64,000 nucleotides of DNA, from the NCBI GenBank assembly GCA_027490755.1, contig JAIXXL010000009.1:1-64000 (forward strand), given 5' to 3'. Positions 39,184-49,046 of the stretch are shown one piece after another (within the stretch, counting starts at the first letter, position 1; each line of letters begins with the position of its first letter). The notes beneath the pieces were generated by a model, which did not search any database, was not told the DNA's origin, and was given only the letters and a program-made list of their open reading frames with translations. The translations under genes and the position numbers were made by a program. Source of the stretch: Betaproteobacteria bacterium (GTDB lineage Bacteria; Pseudomonadota; Gammaproteobacteria; Burkholderiales; UBA3065).

Positions 39184-39621
39184 TCAGGCCGCGATATGCC
39201 AGACCCGTGTGCCAACCAGGCGGTCGTGCAGGAACTGGCGGTCGCGATCGACCAGCGGCCAAACGATGCTGAGCGGCAGCGTCAGGGCAGCGACCAGCAG
39301 GCGCAGCAGCGAACGGCCCGGCGGCAGCGGGGCGCCTTCGGCGGTGGTGACTACCAGTCGCCAGGTCTTCATGGCGAGGGTCTGGCCGAACCGCCACCAG
39401 CAGCCGGCAAAATAGGCCGCGACCAGCCCGCCGATCCACAGCTGCAACGCCAGCCGAGGCAAGCCCACGACGCCGCTCTCACCAGACGGCAGCCCAACGG
39501 CGACCAGGCCGCCGACCAGCAGCAGCGCCAAGACGATGAGCGACTCGTAGACCATGCACATCACCCGCCTGGACCATCCGGCCGGATTGAGGGAGAGTTT
39601 GGCGAGTGCTTCGGCCTTCAT
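39184..39621 (-). CDS. RDD family membrane protein
   Basis: A 145-residue protein with the RDD domain: three hydrophobic helices (VYESLIVLALLLVGGLVAVGL, ALQLWIGGLVAAYFAGCWW, and LLRLLVAALTLPLSIVWPLVD) and the characteristic GQTLAMKTWRLVV and DRQFLHDRLVGTRV motifs. The initial Arg lies in GWSRRVMCMVYE, where many members have RxxA. Some RDD proteins affect ion transport, but the role here is unknown. The ATG overlaps the stop of the DUF3106 gene by 4 bp. It is the last gene of an operon that starts with an ECF-type sigma factor. Confidence 0.85.
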   Translation of the reverse strand: MKAEALAKLSLNPAGWSRRVMCMVYESLIVLALLLVGGLVAVGLPSGESGVVGLPRLALQLWIGGLVAAYFAGCWWRFGQTLAMKTWRLVVTTAEGAPLPPGRSLLRLLVAALTLPLSIVWPLVDRDRQFLHDRLVGTRVWHIAA

Positions 39622-40001
39622 GGCGCCGCAGCATCCTCTGCCGTGGGCGCCTGCTCAAGCCACTGCCGGCGGACGCGCTCACGATGCTCCGGTGACAGCC
39701 GCTGCAGGTTCTCGAAGTTGCGTCGGGCCTGCTCGCGCTGCTCGGGCGTCAGGCGTGCCCAGTCCGCCAACCGCTGCCGCACCCGCGTCTGCTGTTGCGG
39801 GTCAAGGTCCTGATAGCGGCGCGCAAGCCGCAGCAGGCGGGCCCGTGTGTGGCCGGGCAGCTCTTCCCATTGCTTCTCGACCGGGCGCAACACCGCCTGA
39901 TCGCCCGGGCTCAGACCCGACCATGCTGCATTGCCCGCGAAGGCGGAACCGGCAGAGAGGGCGAGCGGGAGGAGCAGGGCCAGAAGCAGGGTGCGCCGCA
40001 T
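39618..40001 (-). CDS. DUF3106 domain protein (secreted)
   Basis: A 127-residue protein with a signal peptide (MRRTLLLALLLPLALSAGSAFAG). The mature part is a helical DUF3106 sequence: WSGLSPGDQAVLRPVEKQWEEL, then repeated LxPEQR/LSPEHRERV segments with Pro, Glu, Gln and Arg. The pattern recalls periplasmic Spy/CpxP-like helical proteins, though direct relation cannot be shown by eye. It starts 1 base after the DUF3619 stop. The conserved link to a sigma factor suggests an envelope-stress or envelope-sensing role; this is inference. Confidence 0.75.
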   Translation of the reverse strand: MRRTLLLALLLPLALSAGSAFAGNAAWSGLSPGDQAVLRPVEKQWEELPGHTRARLLRLARRYQDLDPQQQTRVRQRLADWARLTPEQREQARRNFENLQRLSPEHRERVRRQWLEQAPTAEDAAAP

Positions 40002-40002
40002 C

Positions 40003-40389
40003 TCAGTTCTCGAGCAGTTGCACGCCGCTCTCGCCGATCGAGGCTTCGAAACCGGCGTCGAGGTAGGCGTCGAAGGGCAGGGCGTCGGCGAGCAGGTCAG
40101 CGTCCAGGCTCTGCCCGCTGTCGACCAGCAGGCTCCACGAGGTGACCACCACCAGCACAAGCGCGAGAGCCGCCGGCGCCCAATTGATCCAGTGCGCGCT
40201 GGGCGTGAAGCCCGGGCTGGCCAGCCGCCCGACGGCCATGCGACGCGCGGCCTGCAGGCGCATCGCCACGCGCTGGTCGATGGCGCGTACGGCCAACGCA
40301 TCGAGGTCGGCCATCAGTCCCTGCAACGACGAACGGTCGGCGCGTTCGATTCGAGCCGTGCCTGCCATCCCTGTCTTCCTTTCAACCAT
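40003..40389 (-). CDS. DUF3619 single-span membrane protein, candidate anti-sigma partner
   Basis: A 128-residue protein with a cytosolic N-terminal half containing DLDALAVRAIDQRVAMRLQAARRMAVG, one membrane helix (WAPAALALVLVVVTSWSLLV) and a short acidic periplasmic end. It matches the DUF3619 family, found mostly in Betaproteobacteria next to ECF-type sigma genes. Size, topology and position directly behind the sigma gene (8-bp overlap) fit an anti-sigma factor, but no zinc-binding ZAS motif is visible. The ATG at 40389 is preceded by GGACCGGAACG. Confidence 0.72.
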   Translation of the reverse strand: MVERKTGMAGTARIERADRSSLQGLMADLDALAVRAIDQRVAMRLQAARRMAVGRLASPGFTPSAHWINWAPAALALVLVVVTSWSLLVDSGQSLDADLLADALPFDAYLDAGFEASIGESGVQLLEN

Positions 40390-41044
40390 CGTTCCGGTCC
40401 TCCAGATCGCCGGCAGCCAAGCCGGATGTCCATGGCCTGGCCACGCCGCGCTCGCCCAGGGCCTGGGCAAGCGCGTGGCATGCGCGGGAACAGTGCGTCT
40501 TGACGCTGCCCTCGCTGCAACCCATCGCCTGCGCCGTCTCGGCGAGGTCATATCCTTCCCAGTAACGCAGCAGGAAGGCTTCGCGTTGACGTGGCGGCAA
40601 CCTGCTGAGGGCGTCGGCGATGTGCGCCAGTTCCTCGCGGCCCGCCACCTCGTCTTCGGCGGAGCGTGCATGGCCCTCGTCCCCGGCGAGCCGCTCGAGC
40701 AGGGCGTCCGCCGCATCAGCCGCTTCCTCGTCGCGCCCGCCTGGCAGTAGTGACGACACCAGGACCGTCCACGTATCGCGCACCTTCTGCCGCCTGAAAT
40801 GGTCGAGGATGGCGTTCTGCAGGATGCGCTGGAACAGCATCGGCCACTCTTCGGCCGGCCGGTCCGCGTAATGCTCCACCAGACGGATCATCGCGTCCTG
40901 AACGATATCGAGGGCGGCGTCGTCGTTGCGGACCGCGAGCCGGGCGCGCAGCCAGGCCCGCCGTTCGTTGGCGGCGAGGAAGGCGTCGATGGATGGGTTC
41001 GGGCTCACGCTCGCGACAGCATGCCGCAGGACAAGGCGCGCCAT
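40382..41044 (-). CDS. ECF-type RNA polymerase sigma factor
   Basis: A 220-residue sigma-70 family factor with only regions 2 and 4. Region 2 is seen in ALDIVQDAMIRLVEHYADR and QRILQNAILDHFRRQKV. Region 4 with its helix-turn-helix is LSRLPPRQREAFLLRYWEGYD followed by ETAQAMGCSEGSVKTHCSRA. Between them is a longer acidic linker (GGRDEEAADAADALLERLAGDEGHARSAEDEVAG) than in most ECF factors. It leads an operon with DUF3619, DUF3106 and RDD genes. The regulon and signal are unknown. It is divergent from ilvI. Confidence 0.88.
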   Translation of the reverse strand: MARLVLRHAVASVSPNPSIDAFLAANERRAWLRARLAVRNDDAALDIVQDAMIRLVEHYADRPAEEWPMLFQRILQNAILDHFRRQKVRDTWTVLVSSLLPGGRDEEAADAADALLERLAGDEGHARSAEDEVAGREELAHIADALSRLPPRQREAFLLRYWEGYDLAETAQAMGCSEGSVKTHCSRACHALAQALGERGVARPWTSGLAAGDLEDRNDG

Positions 41045-41122
41045 GGTAGCAAAGCGGGCGGATCCAGCCGGATATCGGCAGCAGAGCGCCCGGACGACGG
41101 CCGCCGGGGCGCCGCCTCGCCT

Positions 41123-41151
41123 TGACCGGCTCCAATCGACTTGTTAGTGTT
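41123..41151 (+). promoter_or_regulatory. Candidate ilvI promoter
   Basis: TTGACC (41123-41128) and TAGTGT (41146-41151) with a 17-bp spacer. Transcription would start near 41158, inside the inverted repeat 41150-41182. Confidence 0.5.
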
Positions 41152-41182
41152 TTGGGTTCGCTGCGATGCAGCACCCAAAACC
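41150..41182. promoter_or_regulatory. Inverted repeat at the ilvI transcription start region
   Basis: GTTTTGGGT (41150-41158) and ACCCAAAAC (41174-41182) are exact complements. The loop itself holds GCTGC-GAT-GCAGC (41161-41173), making a 14-bp stem with a 2-base bulge. It could be an operator overlapping the transcription start or a leader hairpin. There is no U-run and no obvious leader peptide rich in branched-chain codons, so classical attenuation is not supported. Confidence 0.55.
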
Positions 41183-41198
41183 CTTGCGAGTGACCCCC

Positions 41199-42896
41199 AT
41201 GCAGTTGAATGGCGCCGAGATTGTTGTGCACTGCCTTCGCGAAGAAGGTGTCGAGTTCGTGTTTGGTTACCCCGGTGGTGCGGTACTCAACATCTACGAC
41301 GAGATCTTCAAGCAGGACGCGTTCCGTCACATCCTGGTCCGTCACGAACAGGCCGCGGTCCACGCCGCCGACGCCTACGCCCGCTGCACGCTGAAGCCGG
41401 GTGTCTGCCTGGTCACCTCCGGCCCCGGCGTCACCAACGCCGTCACCGGCATCGCCACCGCGCACATGGATTCGATCCCGATGGTGGTGATCACCGGCCA
41501 GGTGCCGACCCACGCCATCGGCCAGGACGCGTTCCAGGAGTGCGACACGGTCGGCATCACGCGGCCCATCGTCAAACACAACTTCCTGGTCAGCGACGTC
41601 AAGGACCTTGCCGAGACCATCAAGAAGGCGTTCTACATCGCCACCACCGGCCGTCCGGGGGTGGTGCTGGTCGACATCCCCAAGGATGTGACGCAGCACG
41701 TCTGCGAGTACGTTTACCCCAAGACCATCGAGATGCGTTCGTACAAGCCGGTCGAGGCGGGTGACTCCGGCGAGATCGATCGTGCCGTCGAGCTCATCCT
41801 CTCCGCCAAGCGGCCGATGGTCTACGCCGGTGGTGGGGTGATCCTGTCCGGCGCCGCCGAAAAGCTGGCCGAGCTGGTACGCGGCACCGGTTACCCCTGC
41901 ACCAACACACTGATGGGCCTGGGCGCCTACCCGGCCACCGACCCGCAATTCGTTGGCATGCTCGGGATGCACGGCACCTACGAAGCGAACATGTCGATGC
42001 AGCTGTGCGACGTGCTCATCGCCGTTGGCGCCCGTTTCGACGACCGCGTGATCGGCAACCCCAAGCACTTCTTCGACCCCAACCGCAAGATCATCCACAT
42101 CGACATCGACCCGTCGAGCATCTCCAAGCGGGTCAAGGTGGACGTCGCCATCGTCGGCAACGTGGCCAGCGTGCTGGGCGCGATCAATGCCAAGCTGAAA
42201 GCATCCAAGGCCAAGCCGGATGCCGAGGCGCTGAAGAACTGGTGGGCCCAGATCGACCAGTGGCGTGGCCGCGACTGTCTCAAGTTCGACCGTACCAGCC
42301 CGATCATCAAGCCGCAGGCGGTGGTTGAGAAGCTCTACGAGGTCACCAATGGCGACGCCTACATCACCTCGGATGTGGGTCAGCACCAGATGTGGGCGGC
42401 GCAGTTCTACAAGTTCGACAAGCCGCTCCGCTGGATCAACTCCGGCGGCCTCGGCACCATGGGCGTCGGCCTGCCGTACGCGATGGGCGTGCAGTTCGCG
42501 CACCCCGACGCCACCGTGGCCTGCGTCACCGGTGAGGCGAGCATCCAGATGTGTATCCAGGAGCTCTCGACCTGCCGCCAGTACCATCTGCCGCTGAAGA
42601 TCGTCAGCCTGAACAATCGCTACATGGGCATGGTCCGGCAGTGGCAGGAGTTCTTCTACGGCAACCGCTACTCGGAGTCGTACATGGACGCGCTGCCCGA
42701 CTTCGTGAAGCTGGCCGAGAGCTTCGGCCACGTCGGCATGCTCATCGAGAAACCCGAGGACATCGACGGCGCCATGCGCGAGGCCTTCAAGCTGAAGGAC
42801 CGTCTGGTGTTCATGGACTTCCGCACCGACCAGACTGAGAACGTCTACCCGATGGTCCCTGGCGGCAAGGGCCTTTCCGAAATGATCCTGGTGTAA
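41199..42896 (+). CDS. ilvI: Acetolactate synthase large subunit
   Basis: ThDP- and FAD-dependent enzyme, first common step of valine, leucine and isoleucine synthesis. Motifs include the catalytic glutamate region LVRHEQAAVHAADAYAR, the FAD region GAYPATDPQFVGMLGMHG and the ThDP-binding GEASIQMCIQELSTCR...LNNRYMGMVRQWQEFFY. Typical enzymes read GDGS at the start of the ThDP motif; here it is GEAS, which is usual for betaproteobacterial IlvI as far as I recall. I chose ATG 41199 (MQLNGAEIVV, 565 residues); ATG 41166 lies inside the hairpin and has no ribosome binding site. It heads the ilvI-ilvH-ilvC-psd-pssA operon. Confidence 0.96.
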   Translation: MQLNGAEIVVHCLREEGVEFVFGYPGGAVLNIYDEIFKQDAFRHILVRHEQAAVHAADAYARCTLKPGVCLVTSGPGVTNAVTGIATAHMDSIPMVVITGQVPTHAIGQDAFQECDTVGITRPIVKHNFLVSDVKDLAETIKKAFYIATTGRPGVVLVDIPKDVTQHVCEYVYPKTIEMRSYKPVEAGDSGEIDRAVELILSAKRPMVYAGGGVILSGAAEKLAELVRGTGYPCTNTLMGLGAYPATDPQFVGMLGMHGTYEANMSMQLCDVLIAVGARFDDRVIGNPKHFFDPNRKIIHIDIDPSSISKRVKVDVAIVGNVASVLGAINAKLKASKAKPDAEALKNWWAQIDQWRGRDCLKFDRTSPIIKPQAVVEKLYEVTNGDAYITSDVGQHQMWAAQFYKFDKPLRWINSGGLGTMGVGLPYAMGVQFAHPDATVACVTGEASIQMCIQELSTCRQYHLPLKIVSLNNRYMGMVRQWQEFFYGNRYSESYMDALPDFVKLAESFGHVGMLIEKPEDIDGAMREAFKLKDRLVFMDFRTDQTENVYPMVPGGKGLSEMILV

Positions 42897-42910
42897 AGGC
42901 GGTACCCAGC

Positions 42911-43408
42911 ATGCGTCACATCATCTCCCTGCTCATGGAAAACGAGTCTGGCGCCCTGTCGCGCGTGGCTGGCCTGTTTTCTGCGCGCAACTACAACATC
43001 GAATCGCTCACCGTGGCTCCGACCGAGGACCCGACCCTGTCGCGCATGACCATCGTCACCAGCGGCTCGGAAGACGTCATCGACCAGATCACCAAGCAAC
43101 TCAACAAGCTGATCGACGTGGTGTCGCTGGTCGACCTGACCGAGGGCCCCCACATCGAGCGGGAGCTCATGCTGGTCAAGGTACGCGCCAAGGGCGCTGA
43201 CCAGCGCGAGGAGATGAAGCGCATGGCGGACATCTTCCGCGGGCGCATCATCGACGTCACTGACGACACCTACACCATCGAACTGACCGGCCCAGTGACC
43301 AAGCACGATGCCTTCCTCGAGGCGATCGACAAGGCCGCGATCCTCGAGACGGTACGCACCGGGGCCTCGGGCATCGGACGCGGCCACCGCATCCTGACCG
43401 CAGGCTGA
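42911..43408 (+). CDS. ilvH: Acetolactate synthase regulatory subunit
   Basis: Small subunit that activates the large subunit and confers valine feedback inhibition. The 165 residues start MRHIISLLMENESGALSRVAGLFSARNYNIESL, an ACT domain with the effector-binding Gly/Asn residues, followed by the C-terminal domain (ELMLVKVRAKGADQREEMKRMADIF). It follows ilvI after 14 bp. The length is standard. Confidence 0.96.
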   Translation: MRHIISLLMENESGALSRVAGLFSARNYNIESLTVAPTEDPTLSRMTIVTSGSEDVIDQITKQLNKLIDVVSLVDLTEGPHIERELMLVKVRAKGADQREEMKRMADIFRGRIIDVTDDTYTIELTGPVTKHDAFLEAIDKAAILETVRTGASGIGRGHRILTAG

Positions 43409-43455
43409 CCCGGCCCTGCGCCGGCTTGCTGCGGTACATCAATAAAACAAAATAA

Positions 43456-44496
<1,041 letters not shown>

Positions 44497-44499
44497 CCG

Positions 44500-45147
44500 T
44501 TGACGCCCTGGCCACACCCCATCATCGCCCGTGAGGGCTGGCCCTTCGTCGGCGGCAGTGTCCTGCTCGCCGCCGTCGTCTGGGCGCTGTGGGGCTTCGC
44601 TGCATCGGTGCTGTTCTGGCTGATCGCGGGCTTTGTCCTGCAGTTCTTCCGCGACCCGCAGCGGCAGGTGCCTGCGGGCGATGGACTGGTCCTGTCGCCG
44701 GCCGACGGCCGCATCGTGCGCGTCGTCGAGACCCACGACCCGTACGCCGACCGACCGGCGCTGCTGGTCAGCGTCTTCATGAACGTTTTCAACGTCCACT
44801 CGAACCGGGTGAGCGTCAGCGGCAGGGTGCAGAACGTCCAGTACTTTCCCGGCAGCTTCGTCAATGCCGACCTGGACAAGGCCTCGCTCGAGAATGAGCG
44901 CAACGCGGTCGTCCTCGACACCGCGCACGGTACCGTTACGCTGGTGCAGGTGGCTGGCCTGATCGCGCGACGCATCCTTTGCTACGTCGGGGAGGGGCAG
45001 CACGTGTCCGCCGGCGAACGCTACGGCTTCATCCGTTTCGGGTCGCGGGTCGATGTCTACCTGCCGCTGGATGCGATGCCCAAGGTGGTGATCGGCCAAA
45101 AGGTCAGCGCCACCGAGACCGTGCTTGCCGAATTCCGGGCGTCATGA
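44500..45147 (+). CDS. psd: Phosphatidylserine decarboxylase
   Basis: Makes phosphatidylethanolamine by decarboxylating phosphatidylserine, using a pyruvoyl group formed by self-cleavage. It is the short 215-residue form. One or two N-terminal membrane helices ([26 protein letters not shown]) are followed by [23 protein letters not shown] and [10 protein letters not shown]. The self-cleavage serine is in [13 protein letters not shown]. The start appears to be TTG at 44500, four bases after ilv[12 protein letters not shown] at the N-terminus is a conserved family sequence, which supports it. Confidence 0.94.
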   Translation: MTPWPHPIIAREGWPFVGGSVLLAAVVWALWGFAASVLFWLIAGFVLQFFRDPQRQVPAGDGLVLSPADGRIVRVVETHDPYADRPALLVSVFMNVFNVHSNRVSVSGRVQNVQYFPGSFVNADLDKASLENERNAVVLDTAHGTVTLVQVAGLIARRILCYVGEGQHVSAGERYGFIRFGSRVDVYLPLDAMPKVVIGQKVSATETVLAEFRAS

Positions 45148-45163
45148 ACGCAGCGGTGTTGCC

Positions 45164-45919
45164 ATGAAATGGCGAGGCCGGCGCACCGATGACCCGCAGC
45201 GGCCATTCGGCCGCAGCATCTTCCTGCTGCCCAACCTGCTGACCACCGGCGCGCTGTTCGCCGGCTTCTACAGCATCGTCCAGGCGATGAACGGGCGCTA
45301 TGAGGCGGCAGCGGTGGCGATCTTTGTCGCCATGGTGCTGGATGGTCTCGACGGCCGGGTGGCCCGGCTCACCCACACGCAGAGCGCATTCGGCGCCGAG
45401 TACGACAGCCTCTCCGACATGGTGAGCTTTGGCGCGGCGCCTGCGCTGGTGATGTACGTCTGGGCGCTCAAGCCGATGGGCAAGCTGGGCTGGGTGGCGG
45501 CTTTCATCTACTGCGCCGCTGCGGCTCTGCGTCTGGCACGCTTCAACACCCAACTCACCAGCACCGACAAGCGCTTCTTCGTCGGCCTGCCGAGCCCTGC
45601 AGCGGCGGCCATGGTGGTGGGCTTCCTGTGGCTGGTCGACGACTACTTCGGCCTGAGCGGCACCGACGTCCACTGGCTGGCCTGGGGTGTCACTCTGCTG
45701 GCGGGCGTGTTGATGGTGAGCAACCTGCGCTACTACAGCTTCAAGGTGGTCCACCTGCGCTTCAATGTACCTTTCATGGTTTTACCGATTGCGGTACTGG
45801 GCCTGCTTCTGGTCTCCTACTACCCACCTATGGTCCTCTTCGCCCTTTTCAGCCTATACGTCCTATCCGGGTTCCTGACGCCCTGGATCCTGCGGCGCTG
45901 GCCCGCCGACAGACCCTGA
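45164..45919 (+). CDS. pssA: CDP-diacylglycerol-serine O-phosphatidyltransferase
   Basis: Integral membrane enzyme of the CDP-alcohol phosphatidyltransferase family making phosphatidylserine, the substrate of the adjacent Psd. The active-site motif is complete: DGLDGRVAR, then GAEYDSLSD with the metal-binding aspartates. The 251 residues contain about seven membrane helices. The ATG at 45164 starts [24 protein letters not shown]. Adjacent psd and pssA supply the PE pathway; a terminator follows. Confidence 0.94.
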   Translation: MKWRGRRTDDPQRPFGRSIFLLPNLLTTGALFAGFYSIVQAMNGRYEAAAVAIFVAMVLDGLDGRVARLTHTQSAFGAEYDSLSDMVSFGAAPALVMYVWALKPMGKLGWVAAFIYCAAAALRLARFNTQLTSTDKRFFVGLPSPAAAAMVVGFLWLVDDYFGLSGTDVHWLAWGVTLLAGVLMVSNLRYYSFKVVHLRFNVPFMVLPIAVLGLLLVSYYPPMVLFALFSLYVLSGFLTPWILRRWPADRP

Positions 45920-45950
45920 CCCCCGAGGCAGTACCGCAGTAAAATCGAAT

Positions 45951-45979
45951 CCCGCTGGCCAGAGTCCAGCGGGTTTTTG
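45951..45979 (+). terminator. Rho-independent terminator after pssA
   Basis: Stem CCCGCTGG (45951-45958) and CCAGCGGG (45966-45973) with a 7-base loop, followed by TTTTTG. It lies 31 bases after the pssA stop and before leuA, so it ends the ilvI-to-pssA operon. Confidence 0.9.
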
Positions 45980-46013
45980 TTTTGGCCGCTCCACCGGCAC
46001 CGAGAATACGAAC

Positions 46014-47555
46014 ATGAACAACCGTCTTTACATCTTCGACACCACCCTCCGCGATGGCGAACAGAGCCCCGGCGCGGCCATGACCCGCGAGGAAAAAGTG
46101 CGCATCGCGCGCCAGCTCGAGAAACTGGGTGTCGACATCATCGAGGCCGGCTTCGCCGCCGCCAGCCCGGGCGACGCCGAGGCCATCCGCGCGGTGGCCG
46201 AGGTGGTGAAAGACTCCACCATCTGCTCGCTGGCACGCGCCACCGAGCGCGACATCCAGGCCGCGGCCGATGCCATCGCCCCCGCGCCGCGCAAGCGCAT
46301 CCACACCTTCATCGCCACCTCGCCGATCCACATGGAGAAGAAGCTGCGCATGCAGCCGGAGCAGGTGGTCGAGGCGGCCATCGCCGCGGTCAAGTTCGCA
46401 CGCAAGTTCACTGACGACGTCGAGTTCTCGGCCGAGGACGCGGTCCGGTCCGACATGGACTTCCTCTGCCGCGTGTTCGAAGCCGCCATCAAGGCCGGCG
46501 CCAGGACCCTCAACGTGCCGGATACGGTCGGCTACAGCATCCCCAACCTCTGGGGTGAGCGCATCCGCCAACTGATCGAGCGCGTCGAAGGCTCGGACAA
46601 GGTCATCTGGTCGACGCATTGCCACAACGACCTCGGCATGGCGGTGGCCAATTCGCTGGCCGCGGTGCAGGCCGGCGCGCGTCAGGTCGAGTGCACCATC
46701 AACGGCCTCGGCGAACGGGCCGGCAACGCCTCGCTGGAAGAGGTGGTGATGGCGGTCAAGGTGCGCCCGGACGTGTTCGGTTGTGACACGCGCATCGACA
46801 CCCGGCAGATCGTGCCGTCGTCCAAGCTGGTAAGCCAGATCACCGGCTACCCGGTGCAGCCGAACAAGGCCGTGGTGGGCGCAAACGCCTTCGCCCACGA
46901 GTCCGGCATCCACCAGGACGGCGTGCTCAAGCACCGCGAGACCTACGAGATCATGAGCGCGGAGAGCGTCGGCTGGACCACCAACAAGCTCACCCTCGGC
47001 AAGCTCTCAGGCCGCAACGCCTTCCGTTCCCGCCTCGAGGAGCTCGGCATCAAGCTCGATTCGGAGGAGGCGCTCAACGCCGCCTTCGCGCGTTTCAAGG
47101 ACCTCGCCGACAAGAAGCGCGAGATCTTCGACGAGGACTTGCAGGCGCTGGTCTCGGAAGAGGCCGTCACCCCCACCGAGGAGCACCTCAAGCTGGTCTC
47201 GCTGCGCGTCGCCTCAGAGACCGGCGAGGTGCCGCACGCCAGGATCGTGCTCGCGGTCGATGGCGTCGAGAAGGCCAGCGACGCGCAGGGTGGCGGCCCG
47301 GTCGATGCTGCCTTCAAGGCAGTCGAGAAGGTGGTGGCCAGCCAGAGCGAGCTGCTGCTCTACTCGGTCAACAGCATCACCGCCGGCACCGACGCACAGG
47401 GCGAGGTCACGGTGCGGCTGTCCAAGGGCGGACGGGTGGTGAACGGGCAGGGCGCAGATACCGACATCGTCGTCGCCTCAGTGAAGGCCTATCTGTCGGC
47501 GCTCAACCGCCTGCAGAGCGGGCTTGATCGTGCCCACCCCCAGGTCTCGCCCTGA
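46014..47555 (+). CDS. leuA: 2-isopropylmalate synthase
   Basis: First committed step of leucine synthesis, condensing acetyl-CoA with 2-oxoisovalerate. The HMGL-like TIM barrel shows [16 protein letters not shown] (metal and substrate residues) and [18 protein letters not shown]. The C-terminal LeuA regulatory domain that binds leucine begins near residue 390 ([16 protein letters not shown]). It is 513 residues long and is separated from the ilv operon by a terminator, so it needs its own promoter; none is clear in the short gap. Confidence 0.97.
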   Translation: MNNRLYIFDTTLRDGEQSPGAAMTREEKVRIARQLEKLGVDIIEAGFAAASPGDAEAIRAVAEVVKDSTICSLARATERDIQAAADAIAPAPRKRIHTFIATSPIHMEKKLRMQPEQVVEAAIAAVKFARKFTDDVEFSAEDAVRSDMDFLCRVFEAAIKAGARTLNVPDTVGYSIPNLWGERIRQLIERVEGSDKVIWSTHCHNDLGMAVANSLAAVQAGARQVECTINGLGERAGNASLEEVVMAVKVRPDVFGCDTRIDTRQIVPSSKLVSQITGYPVQPNKAVVGANAFAHESGIHQDGVLKHRETYEIMSAESVGWTTNKLTLGKLSGRNAFRSRLEELGIKLDSEEALNAAFARFKDLADKKREIFDEDLQALVSEEAVTPTEEHLKLVSLRVASETGEVPHARIVLAVDGVEKASDAQGGGPVDAAFKAVEKVVASQSELLLYSVNSITAGTDAQGEVTVRLSKGGRVVNGQGADTDIVVASVKAYLSALNRLQSGLDRAHPQVSP

Positions 47556-47576
47556 CGCGCATTTGCCCCGTCAGGG
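47550..47576. repeat. Inverted repeat covering the convergent leuA and outer-membrane factor stops
   Basis: CCCTGACG (47550-47557) and CGTCAGGG (47569-47576) are exact complements with 11 bases between them. Each arm contains the stop codon (TGA) of the gene running into it. It may be a bidirectional terminator hairpin, although there is no T-run. Confidence 0.5.
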
Positions 47577-49046
47577 TGACGGCGGTGCCGACCAGCCGCC
47601 GCCGAGCGCCCGGTAGATATCCACCGTCGCGCTGAGCTCGGCGTTGCGGCGGTCCAGCGCGTCGAGTTGCGCGGCGAGCAAGTTGCGGCGTGCGTCGATC
47701 ACCTCCAGCGCGCCGGTGAGGCCTGCCTCGAAGCGGCGGCCGGCCATGCGCAGCGTGTCGGTCAGTTCCTGCTCGCGGCGTTCTTGCAACTGGCGCGCCT
47801 CATGCGCTGTGGCGCGTGCGCCAAAGGCATTGCCGGCGTCGACAAAGGCGGTCTGCACTGTCTGCACATAGCTCGCCTCTGCGGCGCGCACCCGCGCCCG
47901 CGCAGCCTTCATCTGGGCATCCAGCAGGCGTGCATTGGTGATCGGCTGCAGCAGGCCGAGCCCGAGGCTCCAGACCGTTGCCGGCCCGACCAGCAACTCC
48001 GACAGGTCGCGGCTCTGGTAGCCGTAGCGACCGGTCAGGCTGATCTGCGGGAAGAATGCTGCTCGCGCAGCAGCCACGTCGGCGCTGGCGGCACGCAACT
48101 GGGCCTCGGCCTCACGCACGTCGGGGCGCTTGAGCAGCAACTCAGAGGGCAACCCCTCAGGGATCTCCGGCAGTGCCGGCAGGGCGGTGCCGGGGGCCGC
48201 GGCACTAGCGGTGATCGAGGTCGCAACGGGCGCAGGCGCACTGTCACCGTCGTCCATCCGGTCTGCGCGCCAGATCTCGTCGGGCTCGGCCCCCAGCAAC
48301 TGGGCCTGCGCGCGGCGGGTCCGCTGCAGCGCGTCGCGCAGGTCGGTCAGACGCACCGCGAACGCGTCGCGCTCGGCGCGGCTCTGCTGGTACTCAAAAT
48401 CGCCGAGCAGGCCGGCGTCGCGCTGCCGCCGGATCAGCTCCAGGGCCTCGTCGGCAAGCGCGATGGTGGCCGCTGTCAGGCGGATCTGCTGCTGCAGGGT
48501 GCGGATACGGAAGCTGCCGATGGCGACCTGCGCAGCGATGCTGGTCTGCGCCGAATGACGCGCCCACTGCTGCGCCTCGAGCCGCTCGATGGCGCCAAGC
48601 TCGCCGGCGCGGATGCGGCCCCACAGGTCGAGCTCGTAGGAGGCCGACAGGCCAAGCTGGCGGTTGTCGGTGATCACCGGCAGACCCGGGAAATTGGTTG
48701 CGGTGCGTTCGCTGCGTTTGTTGCGGGCCGCGCCCGCATCGAGGCTGATGTCGGGAATGAGGCGCTGATTGGCCACCCGGACCTGCTGAGCGGCATCGTC
48801 GATGCGCGCCTGCGCCGCCGCCAGACGGCTGTTGTGGGCGATGGCGCGCTCGATGTCGGCGCCCAGTGCGGCATCATCAAAGCGCGCCCACCAGCGTTCG
48901 AGATCACCCCAGGCCTCGACCGGCGCTTCCTGGGGTGGCAGCGAGAAGATGCGTTGCACCGGCTCCGGCAGCACCGCGCAGCCACCCAGGGCAGTCAGCG
49001 CCAGCATCACGGCCGAGCGTGCCAACGGTGCGCGCAGGGCAATCAT
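47571..49046 (-). CDS. RND efflux outer-membrane factor (NodT/OprM type lipoprotein)
   Basis: The outer-membrane channel of a tripartite efflux pump. The signal peptide ends in the lipobox LTALGGCAVL. The 491-residue protein has two repeated OEP domains, with QLGLSASYELDLWGRIRAGE in the first and LLKRPDVREAEAQLRAASADV in the second, which form the beta barrel and alpha-helical tunnel. The ATG overlaps the RND gene stop by 4 bp. Last gene of the operon membrane fusion protein-RND-channel. Confidence 0.94.
   Translation of the reverse strand: MIALRAPLARSAVMLALTALGGCAVLPEPVQRIFSLPPQEAPVEAWGDLERWWARFDDAALGADIERAIAHNSRLAAAQARIDDAAQQVRVANQRLIPDISLDAGAARNKRSERTATNFPGLPVITDNRQLGLSASYELDLWGRIRAGELGAIERLEAQQWARHSAQTSIAAQVAIGSFRIRTLQQQIRLTAATIALADEALELIRRQRDAGLLGDFEYQQSRAERDAFAVRLTDLRDALQRTRRAQAQLLGAEPDEIWRADRMDDGDSAPAPVATSITASAAAPGTALPALPEIPEGLPSELLLKRPDVREAEAQLRAASADVAAARAAFFPQISLTGRYGYQSRDLSELLVGPATVWSLGLGLLQPITNARLLDAQMKAARARVRAAEASYVQTVQTAFVDAGNAFGARATAHEARQLQERREQELTDTLRMAGRRFEAGLTGALEVIDARRNLLAAQLDALDRRNAELSATVDIYRALGGGWSAPPSP

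Noticed and set aside
41166-41198. Earlier ilvI start at ATG 41166
   Set aside because: It lies in the inverted repeat, has no ribosome binding site, and the family N-terminus begins at 41199.
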